A stretch of 64,000 nucleotides of DNA, taken from positions 1 to 64,000 of the forward strand of contig JAMPDQ010000006.1 of assembly GCA_023665575.1 (NCBI GenBank), read 5' to 3'. Each line of letters begins with the position of its first letter. Positions within the stretch are counted from its first letter, which is position 1. The position numbers were made by a program, and so were the translations under genes. The stretch comes from Candidatus Amulumruptor caecigallinarius (lineage in GTDB: Bacteria > Bacteroidota > Bacteroidia > Bacteroidales > Muribaculaceae). Below, piece by piece: positions 1-9,327 of the stretch. The notes beneath the pieces are model-generated. The model saw only the letters and a program-made list of their open reading frames with translations, was not told the DNA's origin and ran no database searches.

Positions 1-50
1 GCTCAAAAATACACCGCCCTGACATTCACATTTTTTATTAAACAAGCTCT
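1..50. repeat. Fragment of dispersed repeat (end of family 1)
   Basis: Read on the minus strand, this stretch begins with a variant of the family end (GAGCTTGTTTAATAAAAAAT) and continues into the GGGCGGTGTATTTTTGAGC interior that matches the left arms of the long copies at 25929 and 58345. It is cut by the window edge. The rest of the gap before the first gene holds only a possible weak promoter (TTTG at 113-116, poor -7 near 136). Confidence 0.7.
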
Positions 51-189
51 AAATTTATGGCAATAAAAAAAAAGGTAGCCATAAAAGTTTATTTCAAAAA
101 AATACGAATTGGTTTGACATTTTATACCCGGGGATTATTTCCGGAAACACAACATCGGACGGTCTCCCCTAAAAGATATCTTCCAACTT

Positions 190-2730
190 ATGTCAGAAAC
201 ACAGATTTATAGTTATCAGGATGCATATGAGGCAAGCCTGGATTATTTCAACGGAGATGAACTTGCCGCAAGAGTATGGGCGAGCAAATATGCGTTAAAA
301 GATTCAGAGGGCAATTTTTATGAAAAGACACCCGCCGACATGCACCATCGCATAGCCGCTGAAATAGCAAGAATCGAGAAAACATATCCCAACCCGATGG
401 ATGAGCAAACCATATTTGAGCTGCTCGACGGATTCAGATATATTGTGCCGCAAGGCAGCCCCATGGCCGGCATAGGCAATAATTTTCAAGTGGGCTCTCT
501 TTCGAATTGTTTTGTGATTGGTCTTGACGGTCACCCCGACTCTTATGGAGGCATAATCCGTATTGACGAGGAGCAGGTGCAGCTCATGAAGCGTCGTGGC
601 GGTGTAGGTCATGATTTGAGTCATATTCGTCCCAAAGGCTCGGCTGTAAAGAATTCCGCCCTTACATCCACAGGGCTTGTGCCATTCATGGAGCGCTACA
701 GCAACTCAACTCGCGAAGTGGCGCAAGACGGACGTCGCGGAGCCCTGATGATGACAGTGAGCATAAAGCATCCCGATGCCGAGAGCTTCATCGATGCTAA
801 AATGACCGAGGGGAAAGTGACCGGAGCGAATGTATCTGTGAAAATTGATGACGCGTTCATGCAGGCTGCCGTGAACGGCACCCCATATCGCTCACAATAT
901 CCTGTAAATTCCGACAATCCGGCCGTAAGCCGTGATATTGATGCAACAGCATTGTGGCAAAAGATTGTGCACAACGCATGGAAGAGTGCCGAGCCGGGAG
1001 TGCTTTTCTGGGACACCATACAACGCGAATCAGTGGCTGACTGCTATTCCGATCTTGGCTTTGAGACAGTCTCCACCAACCCCTGTGGCGAGATTCCCCT
1101 CTGCCCGTACGACAGTTGCCGCCTTGTGGCAATCAATCTCTACAGCTATGTTGACAATCCCTTCACCGAACGCGCTGAATTCAACTATGCCAAGTTCAGA
1201 GACCATGTGGCCAAGGCACAAAGGATAATGGATGACATTATCGACCTTGAAGCGGAGAAAATCGACACTATTATCGAAAAAATAAATGGCGACCCGGAGA
1301 CAGACGAGGTAAAATCTACCGAACTGAATCTATGGAAAAAGATTCGCACAAAAACACTTGAAGGGAGGCGCACTGGATGCGGCACAACCGGAGAGGGAGA
1401 CATGCTTGCCGCCCTTGGGTTAAGATATGGCACGCCCGAAGCTACAGCCTTTTCCGAGAGTATTCACCGCGAGCTGGCACTCGCCTATTACGGAGCCTCA
1501 GTGACAATGGCTGAAGAGCGAGGCGCCTTCAAAGTGTATGATGCAGAACGCGAAAAGAATAATCCGTATATATCACGACTGCGCGAAGCCGACCCCGCGC
1601 TTTACGAGCGAATGGTGAAACATGGACGTCGCAACATCTCATGCCTAACAATAGCACCCACCGGCACCACTTCAATAATGACCCGCACATCTTCGGGCAT
1701 CGAGCCTGTTTTTATGCCCGTATACACACGCAAACGCAAAGTAAACCCAAGCGATACAGACGTGAGGGTTGACTTCATAGATGAAACCGGTGACGCCTTT
1801 GAAGAATACACCGTATATCACCACAAATTCATCGAATGGATGAAGGTTAACGGCTATGAGGTGAAACGCAAAATGACTCCGGAAGAAATCAAAGAGCTGG
1901 TGGCACGTTCTCCATATTACAAAGCTACCGCCAACGATGTTGACTGGATGGAAAAAGTCAGAATGCAAGGTGCGGTGCAGAAATGGGTGGATCATTCCAT
2001 ATCCGTAACCATAAACCTTCCGGCTGATGTCAGCGAAGAGTTGGTTGGCAATCTTTATGTGGAGGCATGGAAGGTGGGATGCAAGGGATGCACTGTATAT
2101 CGTGACGGCTCAAGAAACAATGTGCTTGAGGCAATTAAGCCGGACAAACACGAAAAGGAGAGCCTTATAGCCACACCGGCACACATCATGAAGCGTCCCG
2201 CTGAGCTTGAGGCAGATGTGGTGAGATTCCAGAATAACAAAGAGAAATGGATTGCGTTTGTCGGACTCGTTGACAACAAACCTTACGAAATTTTCACCGG
2301 TTTGGCCGACGATGAGGATGGTATTTTCTGTCCTAAAAGCGTCAGCCACGGCAAGATTATAAAAGCCTTTGATGCAAAGGGAAACAAGCGATACGACTTC
2401 CAGTTTATCAATAAAAGAGGCTATAAAACCACTATTGAGGGTCTGAGTGAGAAATTCAATCCTGAATTCTGGAACTATGCCAAGCTGATATCCGGAGTGT
2501 TGCGTTATGGCATGCCAATCGATCAGGTGCTGAAGCTCGTGGGAGGCCTTGAGCTCGACTCCACCAACATCAACACATGGAAAAATGGTGTGGAGCGTGC
2601 TCTCAAAAAATATGTCACTAACGGAACCGCAGCAACAGGACAAAGATGTCCGCACTGCGGCGAGGAGACCCTGATATACCAGGAAGGGTGTCTAATTTGC
2701 ACAAATTGCGGCACATCCAAATGTGGCTGA
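190..2730 (+). CDS. nrdJ: Adenosylcobalamin-dependent ribonucleotide reductase (class II)
   Basis: Reduces ribonucleotides to deoxyribonucleotides using a B12-derived thiyl radical, so it works with or without oxygen. At 846 residues it has the length of the long class II enzymes. The N-terminal and barrel regions carry the conserved NPCGEIPLCPYDSC segment (about residue 298) and a TGTTSIMTRTSSGIEP segment near residue 494. The C-terminus ends in a zinc-ribbon-like tail with CPHC and CTNC pairs, which in this family helps deliver reducing equivalents. The gene stands alone, 80 bp before malQ. No cobalamin riboswitch is visible upstream, where only about 130 bp of unique sequence separate it from a repeat fragment. 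Identification is secure; whether the genome also has class I or III enzymes cannot be seen here. Confidence 0.95.
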   Translation: MSETQIYSYQDAYEASLDYFNGDELAARVWASKYALKDSEGNFYEKTPADMHHRIAAEIARIEKTYPNPMDEQTIFELLDGFRYIVPQGSPMAGIGNNFQVGSLSNCFVIGLDGHPDSYGGIIRIDEEQVQLMKRRGGVGHDLSHIRPKGSAVKNSALTSTGLVPFMERYSNSTREVAQDGRRGALMMTVSIKHPDAESFIDAKMTEGKVTGANVSVKIDDAFMQAAVNGTPYRSQYPVNSDNPAVSRDIDATALWQKIVHNAWKSAEPGVLFWDTIQRESVADCYSDLGFETVSTNPCGEIPLCPYDSCRLVAINLYSYVDNPFTERAEFNYAKFRDHVAKAQRIMDDIIDLEAEKIDTIIEKINGDPETDEVKSTELNLWKKIRTKTLEGRRTGCGTTGEGDMLAALGLRYGTPEATAFSESIHRELALAYYGASVTMAEERGAFKVYDAEREKNNPYISRLREADPALYERMVKHGRRNISCLTIAPTGTTSIMTRTSSGIEPVFMPVYTRKRKVNPSDTDVRVDFIDETGDAFEEYTVYHHKFIEWMKVNGYEVKRKMTPEEIKELVARSPYYKATANDVDWMEKVRMQGAVQKWVDHSISVTINLPADVSEELVGNLYVEAWKVGCKGCTVYRDGSRNNVLEAIKPDKHEKESLIATPAHIMKRPAELEADVVRFQNNKEKWIAFVGLVDNKPYEIFTGLADDEDGIFCPKSVSHGKIIKAFDAKGNKRYDFQFINKRGYKTTIEGLSEKFNPEFWNYAKLISGVLRYGMPIDQVLKLVGGLELDSTNINTWKNGVERALKKYVTNGTAATGQRCPHCGEETLIYQEGCLICTNCGTSKCG

Positions 2731-2810
2731 GACTCAGACACCATTTCATAAAACTTTTAAGGTTTATGAGTCTTTTTCAAAGCTGAAATAACTCAACAAA
2801 TTTATAAATC

Positions 2811-5486
2811 ATGAAAATTACATTTAATATCAACTACCACACCAATTGGGGTGAGTCGGTGTATCTGTACGGTGCCTCTCCGCTGCTTGGCAATGGTGAT
2901 GCAAGGCAGGCCGTTGAAATGAGCCTGATAAGCCCCGACATGTGGCAGTTTACTCTTGATGTGCCCGAGACGCCTCTTGCGTTCGACTACTTCTTTGTGG
3001 TTAAGGCCGACAATCGCGCCTGGCGCTTTGAGTGGGGAGAACCCCACAAATTTGTGCCGGGAGCGGGAATATCCGATTATGTAATCTATGACAGCTGGCA
3101 CGAACAGCCGGCCGACAAACCTTTCTATTCTTCAGCCTTCCTGAACGGCATATTGCGCCGTTCACACCGTGATGAGCCGCTTCCGATGATGCCCGGAACA
3201 GTCAATATCCGCATCGAAGCCGCAATGATTAATCCTGATGAAACGCTGGCCATCTGTGGCGAGGGTGATTATCTCGGGAACTGGGATCCCCGTCATGCCA
3301 TCAAACTGAATGATGCGCATTTTCCGGTGTGGGAGGTTAATCTTGACTTGAGCAAGCTCAAAATTCCGTTTGAATATAAATTCATCATTCTCGACAAGGA
3401 GGGTGAAACTGTAGGCTGGGAAGCAATGAACAACCGCGTTTACGGCATTGTCCCCACCGGCCGCAACCAACAGATTATAATCGACGGCACTCGTTTCGCC
3501 AATCCCAAGCAACAGTGGAGAGGCGCGGGAACCGCCATACCCGTATTTTCCATTCGCTCAGAAGAAGACTTCGGCGCCGGTGATTTCTATGATATAATGA
3601 AGATGGCCGACTGGTGCAAATCAACAGGACAGAACATACTTCAGATTCTGCCCATCAACGACACCACAATGACCGGCACATGGCTGGATTCCTATCCCTA
3701 CAAAGCCAATTCAATCTTTGCATTGCATCCCATGTATTTGCGCATGGAGGCCGTGGGAACACTGAAAGATGAAGCAAGACTCGAATATTACGAAAAGCTG
3801 CGACAGGAGCTGAATATGCTCACTACGGTAGACTATGAGCGTGTAAACAATGCAAAATTGGAATATCTGCATGAGCTCTACGCACAAGACTTCGGCTCAA
3901 CGCAACGTCGCAAGGATTACAAGGAGTTTGTAGCCGCCAACGACCATTGGCTTTTCTCCTATTCCGCATGGTGCGTGCTCCGCGACCTCAACCACACGGC
4001 CGACCACTCCAAATGGGGAGAATATTCAGTATTCAACCATGACAAAGTGGCCGGATTCATGAATGAACACCGCAAGGAAGCCGACTTCTATTATTTCATG
4101 CAGTATCATCTTGACCGTCAGCTTCGCCACGTGCGCAACTACGCCCATTCACAAGGTGTCATTCTCAAGGGAGACATTCCTATCGGTGTGAGCCGCCACA
4201 GTGTTGACACATGGATTGACCCCCGCCTTTTCAACATGGACTGTCAGGCCGGAGCGCCCCCCGATGATTTTTCAGTGCTCGGACAAAACTGGGGCTTCCC
4301 CACATATAATTGGGATGTAATGGCAGAAGATGGTTTCAAATGGTGGAAAAACAGGTTTGCAAAGATGGCCGAATATTTCGATGCATACCGCATTGACCAT
4401 ATTCTCGGCTTCTTCCGCATATGGCAGATTCCGCTCACGGCCACCCATGGTTTGCTCGGTTATTTCAATCCGGCAATGCCATATTCAGCCGATGAACTTC
4501 GGAATTCCTACGACTTCTGGATTAATCCCGAAGTGCAGACATATCCCCTTATCCTTGAATGGATGCTCACCGACTTCTTCGGTGAATACACCAACGAGGC
4601 AAAAGATCTTTTCCTCGACCGCATTGGCGGTGACCGCTACGGTCTAAAGAGCATTGTGGACACACAGGTGAAAGTAGAGGAATATTTCAAAGGGAAAGAA
4701 GAGAATGAGAAGAACAACCGCTTCAAAAACGCGCTTCTCGGTTTGCTTGATGATGTGCTCTTCATAGAAGACCCATATCAGAAAGGACACTATCATCCCC
4801 GCATCTCTGCCCAATACACATATCAATATCGCGTGCTCAGCGATTATGAAAAATGGTGTTTCAATCGTCTCTACAACGATTTCTTCTATCATCGCCACAA
4901 CGACTTCTGGTATGGCAAGGCAATGTGGAAACTTCCTCCATTGCTCGACTCTACATCCATGCTCGCCTGCGGTGAAGACCTCGGCATGATTCCTGATTGC
5001 GTTCCGGCTGTGATGCACCAGTTGGAAATTCTTTCACTTGAGATTCAGCGCATGCCTAAAGACCCGAAAGCAGAATTCGGCGACACCTGGCATTACCCAT
5101 ATTATTCAGTATGCACCACATCCACCCATGACATGGATGGAATCCGCGCATGGTGGGAGTCGGACCACGCTGTTGCTCAGCGTTTCTATAACAATGTGCT
5201 GCATGAGGCCGGTGAAGCTCCCTATTTTGCAGAGCCCTGGATTTGCGATAAAATCATCGACTTGCAGCTCAAAAGTCCGTCAATGCTCTGCATACTTCCT
5301 CTGCAGGACTGGCTCTCAACGGATGGTTCGATACGTCGCCAGAACCCGGCTGAAGAGCTAATCAATGTTCCGGCTAATCCCCGTCACTACTGGCGCTACC
5401 GCATGCACTTGACAGTTGAAGAACTTCAGTCGAAGACTTCTTTCAACGCCATGGTTAAAACCAAGATTGAAGAATCAAACCGATAA
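2811..5486 (+). CDS. malQ: 4-alpha-glucanotransferase with two N-terminal starch-binding domains
   Basis: Amylomaltase/disproportionating enzyme of GH77, transferring alpha-1,4-glucan segments in maltodextrin and glycogen metabolism. Two tandem CBM20-like beta-sandwich domains occupy roughly residues 1-110 and 125-230; each carries the GNW/LGNGD-type starch-binding pattern. The GH77 catalytic barrel follows. It contains EYFDAYRIDHILGFFRIW (the RIDH motif with the nucleophile aspartate), ACGEDLGMIPDCV (the acid/base glutamate) and TSTHDMDGIRAWW. The 891-residue length fits the long plant DPE2-like and Bacteroidota forms rather than the roughly 500-residue bacterial MalQ. There is no signal peptide, so it acts in the cytoplasm. 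It is followed by a strong intrinsic terminator, so it is likely the last gene of its transcript. Confidence 0.95.
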   Translation: MKITFNINYHTNWGESVYLYGASPLLGNGDARQAVEMSLISPDMWQFTLDVPETPLAFDYFFVVKADNRAWRFEWGEPHKFVPGAGISDYVIYDSWHEQPADKPFYSSAFLNGILRRSHRDEPLPMMPGTVNIRIEAAMINPDETLAICGEGDYLGNWDPRHAIKLNDAHFPVWEVNLDLSKLKIPFEYKFIILDKEGETVGWEAMNNRVYGIVPTGRNQQIIIDGTRFANPKQQWRGAGTAIPVFSIRSEEDFGAGDFYDIMKMADWCKSTGQNILQILPINDTTMTGTWLDSYPYKANSIFALHPMYLRMEAVGTLKDEARLEYYEKLRQELNMLTTVDYERVNNAKLEYLHELYAQDFGSTQRRKDYKEFVAANDHWLFSYSAWCVLRDLNHTADHSKWGEYSVFNHDKVAGFMNEHRKEADFYYFMQYHLDRQLRHVRNYAHSQGVILKGDIPIGVSRHSVDTWIDPRLFNMDCQAGAPPDDFSVLGQNWGFPTYNWDVMAEDGFKWWKNRFAKMAEYFDAYRIDHILGFFRIWQIPLTATHGLLGYFNPAMPYSADELRNSYDFWINPEVQTYPLILEWMLTDFFGEYTNEAKDLFLDRIGGDRYGLKSIVDTQVKVEEYFKGKEENEKNNRFKNALLGLLDDVLFIEDPYQKGHYHPRISAQYTYQYRVLSDYEKWCFNRLYNDFFYHRHNDFWYGKAMWKLPPLLDSTSMLACGEDLGMIPDCVPAVMHQLEILSLEIQRMPKDPKAEFGDTWHYPYYSVCTTSTHDMDGIRAWWESDHAVAQRFYNNVLHEAGEAPYFAEPWICDKIIDLQLKSPSMLCILPLQDWLSTDGSIRRQNPAEELINVPANPRHYWRYRMHLTVEELQSKTSFNAMVKTKIEESNR

Positions 5487-5496
5487 CCCTGATAAC

Positions 5497-5538
5497 ATGC
5501 GGGAGGATTCTGATTCAGCATCCTCCCGCATATTTTTT
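5497..5538 (+). terminator. Intrinsic terminator after malQ
   Basis: A perfect 12-bp stem (5497-5508 with 5520-5531, ATGCGGGAGGAT) and an 11-nt loop, followed by a run of T. It starts 10 bp after the malQ stop codon and separates malQ from the convergent mutL. Confidence 0.9.
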
Positions 5539-5595
5539 TATATAAATATGCATATTATTGCATACTTATGTGCATTGAATATTCGATTATCCCGT

Positions 5596-7419
5596 TTACC
5601 CCACAAGCGATGCCACATCGGCATCCGTCAGCACTTTATACACAGGGTTACCATTGGGAGTCAGTGCGGGATTCTCAAGAGAGAACAGCGCACTTATGAT
5701 TTTCTCCATTTCGGCCGCCGACAGCTTTTTCCCACGTGTCACAGCGGCCGACCTTGCCATGAGAAGCGCCATCTTCTCCCTTAGAGAACTGTCTACTCCC
5801 CCCTCATTTCCATAATTCGCTGTATCTTCTACTATCGAATCGAGTACACGCATTATCACATCGCGCGGCTCTGTATTTCCAAACATTGCCGGCACTGACA
5901 ATATGCGCCAGGAGGTGTCATTATCATTTTCAAGATTAAAACCCATTCGCCGCAACTCACCAATCATGCCTTCAAGAGCAGCATGCTGCGTGGAGTCCAG
6001 AACTATTGACTCCGGAAACATCACTGCCTGCGACACAACTTTCAACCGCTTCACCTTCTCAAGATATTCTTCATACAATATTTTAAGGTGCGCCCTGTGT
6101 TGATCGATCACAATCAGGCCCGAAGTAGTGGTGGTGACAATATATTTCAACGCGAACTGAATGCACATTGAGGGCGATGTTTCCTCTTTATTGTTTTCAA
6201 ACAGCGAATCTTCAGAAGAAGGAAGCGTGGCCACATTGAAATTTTCATACAGTCTTTCCCAATCTGAATTTATGGGCGCGCCCGGCGATGGCATTGGCTT
6301 TATGTTCTCATGTGAGGCGAATGGATTATAGTCGCTTCTGTATTCTACACTGGGTGCCGATGCCGATTCACCATTTCGAAGGGGATTCAAAGGGATCGCA
6401 TCCGTCTCGAAATCGATGCTCGGAACAGCCGAATAGCGCCCGAGAGATGTCTTCACAGCCGACACAAGTATAGGCCATATCTGCTGCTCATATTCAAACT
6501 TTATTTCATTTTTGGTGGGATGAATATTTACATCGATTGTGGATGGATCCACTGTGAAGCGGAGAAAATAGCATGGCTGCGTATCAGTGGGAATAAGATT
6601 ATTATAACAGCTGAGCACCGCTTTGTGGAAATATGGATGGCGCATGTTTCTACCGTTTACAATCAAAAATTGCAACGGATTTCTGCGCCGTGCGAATTCC
6701 GGTCTTGAAACAAACCCCTCTATTTTCACAAGAGAAGTGTCAACATCCACCGGGATAAGATGATCCGATTTGAGATAGTTGTGCCAAATATCCTCTATGC
6801 GCAGACGCATGGAAGCCGCACGAAGATCCTGTCGGCGGGCTCCTGTGTCAATCGACATCCTTATACCGGTGTTTACAAGGGCAAGCCGCTCAAACTCACG
6901 CATTATATTGGCCAGCTCCACATTATCGCTTTTGAGAAACTTTCTACGCGCCGGAACATTGAAGAATATTCTTCTCACAGAAATTACCGTGCCTTTGTCG
7001 CATACGCATGGTTCATAAACAGTTATATTTGAGCCTACAATTATAAGCCTTGTGCCCATTGCGGAGTCGGCTGTGCGTGTTTTCACCTCCACCTCCGATA
7101 TTGCGCATATTGAGGGAAGAGCCTCTCCCCGGAATCCCATTGTACGCAGAGTAAACAAATCATCAGCTTTGGTGATTTTGGATGTGGCATGGCGCTCAAA
7201 TGCCATTCTCACATCTGTCTCAGACATTCCCTTGCCATTGTCGACAACGCGTATTTCCGTTTTGCCGGCATCTTTCACAACAATCTGAATATCAGTTGCA
7301 CCCGCATCAACCGCATTCTCGACAAGCTCCTTAATCACTGATGCAGGACGCTGAATCACCTCACCGGCAGCTATTTGATTTGCCACAGAATCAGGCAACA
7401 GTCTAATCACATCTCCCAT
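5596..7419 (-). CDS. mutL: DNA mismatch repair protein MutL
   Basis: Matchmaker ATPase of mismatch repair. The GHKL ATPase domain is clear: NQIAAGEVIQRPASVIKELVENAVDAGA near residues 14-41, DNGKGM near 62, and GFRGEALPSI near 95. The C-terminal dimerisation domain contains DQHRAH near residue 438. The metal-binding motifs of nuclease-active MutL look degenerate: the consensus DQHA(X)2E(X)4E lacks its first glutamate, and the region where CPHGRP is expected reads TPNGNP (about residue 588). Nicking activity may therefore be absent or depend on other residues. The gene is last in a leftward cluster, 9 bp after the OstA-like gene, so translation or transcription is probably coupled. At 607 residues it has the usual length. 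Confidence 0.95.
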   Translation of the reverse strand: MGDVIRLLPDSVANQIAAGEVIQRPASVIKELVENAVDAGATDIQIVVKDAGKTEIRVVDNGKGMSETDVRMAFERHATSKITKADDLFTLRTMGFRGEALPSICAISEVEVKTRTADSAMGTRLIIVGSNITVYEPCVCDKGTVISVRRIFFNVPARRKFLKSDNVELANIMREFERLALVNTGIRMSIDTGARRQDLRAASMRLRIEDIWHNYLKSDHLIPVDVDTSLVKIEGFVSRPEFARRRNPLQFLIVNGRNMRHPYFHKAVLSCYNNLIPTDTQPCYFLRFTVDPSTIDVNIHPTKNEIKFEYEQQIWPILVSAVKTSLGRYSAVPSIDFETDAIPLNPLRNGESASAPSVEYRSDYNPFASHENIKPMPSPGAPINSDWERLYENFNVATLPSSEDSLFENNKEETSPSMCIQFALKYIVTTTTSGLIVIDQHRAHLKILYEEYLEKVKRLKVVSQAVMFPESIVLDSTQHAALEGMIGELRRMGFNLENDNDTSWRILSVPAMFGNTEPRDVIMRVLDSIVEDTANYGNEGGVDSSLREKMALLMARSAAVTRGKKLSAAEMEKIISALFSLENPALTPNGNPVYKVLTDADVASLVG

Positions 7420-7428
7420 CTCTTTATC

Positions 7429-9306
7429 CTAATCATTTTCAACCGGAACCGCTATTTTCGAATCAGGCATGACAAGAGGGTCTTTATCTGCCGTCTCTTC
7501 GGCATCCGGCTGACGCGGCACTTTCTGCGGCTCCTTTATAATAGGTGGCTGCATGAAATATTCCTCAAGCTCTTCCGACTCATCACCCAAGTCATCGAGC
7601 CAGCGATAGCCCGCCCCATACCATTCGCGGCGTGGCCGCAGAGACTCCAGCCAGCGAAAACCCTCGATAAATCTGTCGGCATTTTTCACACTGAATAGCG
7701 GATACACCACTCCCGACGGCTCCGGCCAATAGCGTATATGTTTTATCTTGTTGCTGTCCATATCGAGTTCCAGATAAGAACTCTCAATTCTAACAAGTTT
7801 ATTATAAGTTGAATCCTTTTCCTGCGGCAGGAATATTGTTTGCACACCGCCGTCCACCTCAAGTCTTTTAAGAGTGCGGTCGGCGAAATAAGCCTTCATA
7901 TACTGACCTGTGAGCTGATTATAAAAATCTTCGTCGATATGCTCACCCATCATCCCGGCAAGAGGCAACTCTGCCCAATCGGGAGTGGAATCGTTAAAAT
8001 GCACATTGATGCGGTTACCATATACTTGTTTGTTGTCATTCCACACCACCGGCTTTCGAAGCATATATAGAATCGAATCTCGCTCACGAAAAATCAGAGT
8101 GTCGGCTATTCCCTGCATGTCGCGGTTGAAAAATCTCGCTCTCCCTATGGCCTTCGCCACATTGAATTCCTTCAAAGAATCCCTTTCTACCGATGATTGT
8201 ATTGTGTCTGCACGCAGAAAAAGTGTGTCAGGGCGCGAATATTCCATCAGCAACGGATACTGTGTGGAATATGCCACCCCCGTGCCGTCATTATATTCAC
8301 CATATCCGCCTATAAGCGTCACCTTCCGGGCAGTGTCGGTGAGCACCATAGGCTTTGGTAATTTTGAATTGTCCCTGAACATATATGCGCGGCTGGTGCG
8401 GGTCAGCTTGTCATATATGATTGAATCCCCTTCGAGGGTGATTATATTCTCGGCAGAATCGCGGTGAAGAATTGTGGAGCGTGAAAGAAGCTCTGCATGG
8501 TCGGTATTTGTGTCATACCAACCGCGTGTGGTGATAATAGTGTCGTTGGCACCCTCAATCTTGGTGCTCTGATTGATTGTGGCGATATGTGTGCCCGTGT
8601 TATAGTCAAGCTCCTCGGTGAGCATTCTGTAGCCATCTTTATTATTTACGAGCACCACATCCTGTCGGAAACGAGCCAGTTTTGTGGAGGGTGAATATTC
8701 GCCATATCCGGAAGTAAGCTCGTTCACTTTATCTTCAAGCCGGCCGCCTGTGGTGTACCATCCGATTTCTGTGACAAGATCATAGTCAAGGCTGTCGGTT
8801 GTGAGTGAGGCTTCAGTGTCCTTCAGTGTCACATTCCCTCTCGATGGTCCTTTTGTCAGAGTGGCGTGGCGGGATGCGCCGTCATAATATAATTTGTCGG
8901 CATATACGAAAAGAGTGTCACCTTGACGCATTTCCACATGCCCGAATGCATCCATTGAATTCTTCTGCGGATAGAAATAAGCCGAGTCACAAAACATCCA
9001 CATCGCACCCTGCCTGAACTTTACATTCCCCTTTACAATCTGGAATTCCTCATATTCATTTTCCGGACGAAAAAGAGAGTCGGCATATTCAAGAAACACC
9101 TTGTCATCCTGATATCTGTTGGCATCCGGGATAGTAGGTTTAATCGGCCTGGTTGGTTTGGGGCGCGTATATGTTTCCTTTTGAGCCGCTGTTTGCCGTT
9201 GCTTCTGGGCAACTACGTCTTCAATGACGGAAAAAGCCCCGATAACTGCGATTGCCACCGGGATTGATATTATAAAGTTTCTTGTCCTTATGCCAAAACC
9301 ACTCAT
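7429..9306 (-). CDS. OstA-like protein (LptA/LptD N-terminal fold)
   Basis: Probable periplasmic or envelope protein of lipopolysaccharide transport. A hydrophobic N-terminal segment (residues about 10-30, signal or anchor) is followed by a long region of repeated beta-strand units typical of OstA/LptA jellyrolls, for example MWMFCDSAYFYPQKNSMDAFGHVEMRQGDTL. Such proteins in Bacteroidota have an OstA-type N-terminus without the LptD barrel. The acidic, proline-rich C-terminal tail is probably disordered. It sits 21 bp downstream of a SurA-like foldase and 9 bp upstream of mutL. The foldase neighbours support a role in outer-membrane assembly. The exact partner (LptA-like bridge or LptD accessory) is not determined by sequence alone. 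Confidence 0.8.
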   Translation of the reverse strand: MSGFGIRTRNFIISIPVAIAVIGAFSVIEDVVAQKQRQTAAQKETYTRPKPTRPIKPTIPDANRYQDDKVFLEYADSLFRPENEYEEFQIVKGNVKFRQGAMWMFCDSAYFYPQKNSMDAFGHVEMRQGDTLFVYADKLYYDGASRHATLTKGPSRGNVTLKDTEASLTTDSLDYDLVTEIGWYTTGGRLEDKVNELTSGYGEYSPSTKLARFRQDVVLVNNKDGYRMLTEELDYNTGTHIATINQSTKIEGANDTIITTRGWYDTNTDHAELLSRSTILHRDSAENIITLEGDSIIYDKLTRTSRAYMFRDNSKLPKPMVLTDTARKVTLIGGYGEYNDGTGVAYSTQYPLLMEYSRPDTLFLRADTIQSSVERDSLKEFNVAKAIGRARFFNRDMQGIADTLIFRERDSILYMLRKPVVWNDNKQVYGNRINVHFNDSTPDWAELPLAGMMGEHIDEDFYNQLTGQYMKAYFADRTLKRLEVDGGVQTIFLPQEKDSTYNKLVRIESSYLELDMDSNKIKHIRYWPEPSGVVYPLFSVKNADRFIEGFRWLESLRPRREWYGAGYRWLDDLGDESEELEEYFMQPPIIKEPQKVPRQPDAEETADKDPLVMPDSKIAVPVEND

Positions 9307-9327
9307 TGACTATATCTTATATAAAGT

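Noticed and set aside
1..189. Cobalamin riboswitch before the B12-dependent reductase
   Set aside because: Only about 130 bp of unique sequence is present, with no B12-box-like motif or the expected folded core.
2110..2655. 181-codon minus-strand frame within nrdJ
   Set aside because: It is a shadow of the conserved nrdJ frame and has no recognisable domain.
2731..2775. CATAAAAC/GTTTATG hairpin after nrdJ that resembles a family 1 end
   Set aside because: The similarity is limited to CATAAAA; it may be a weak terminator, but I could not support it as a repeat copy.
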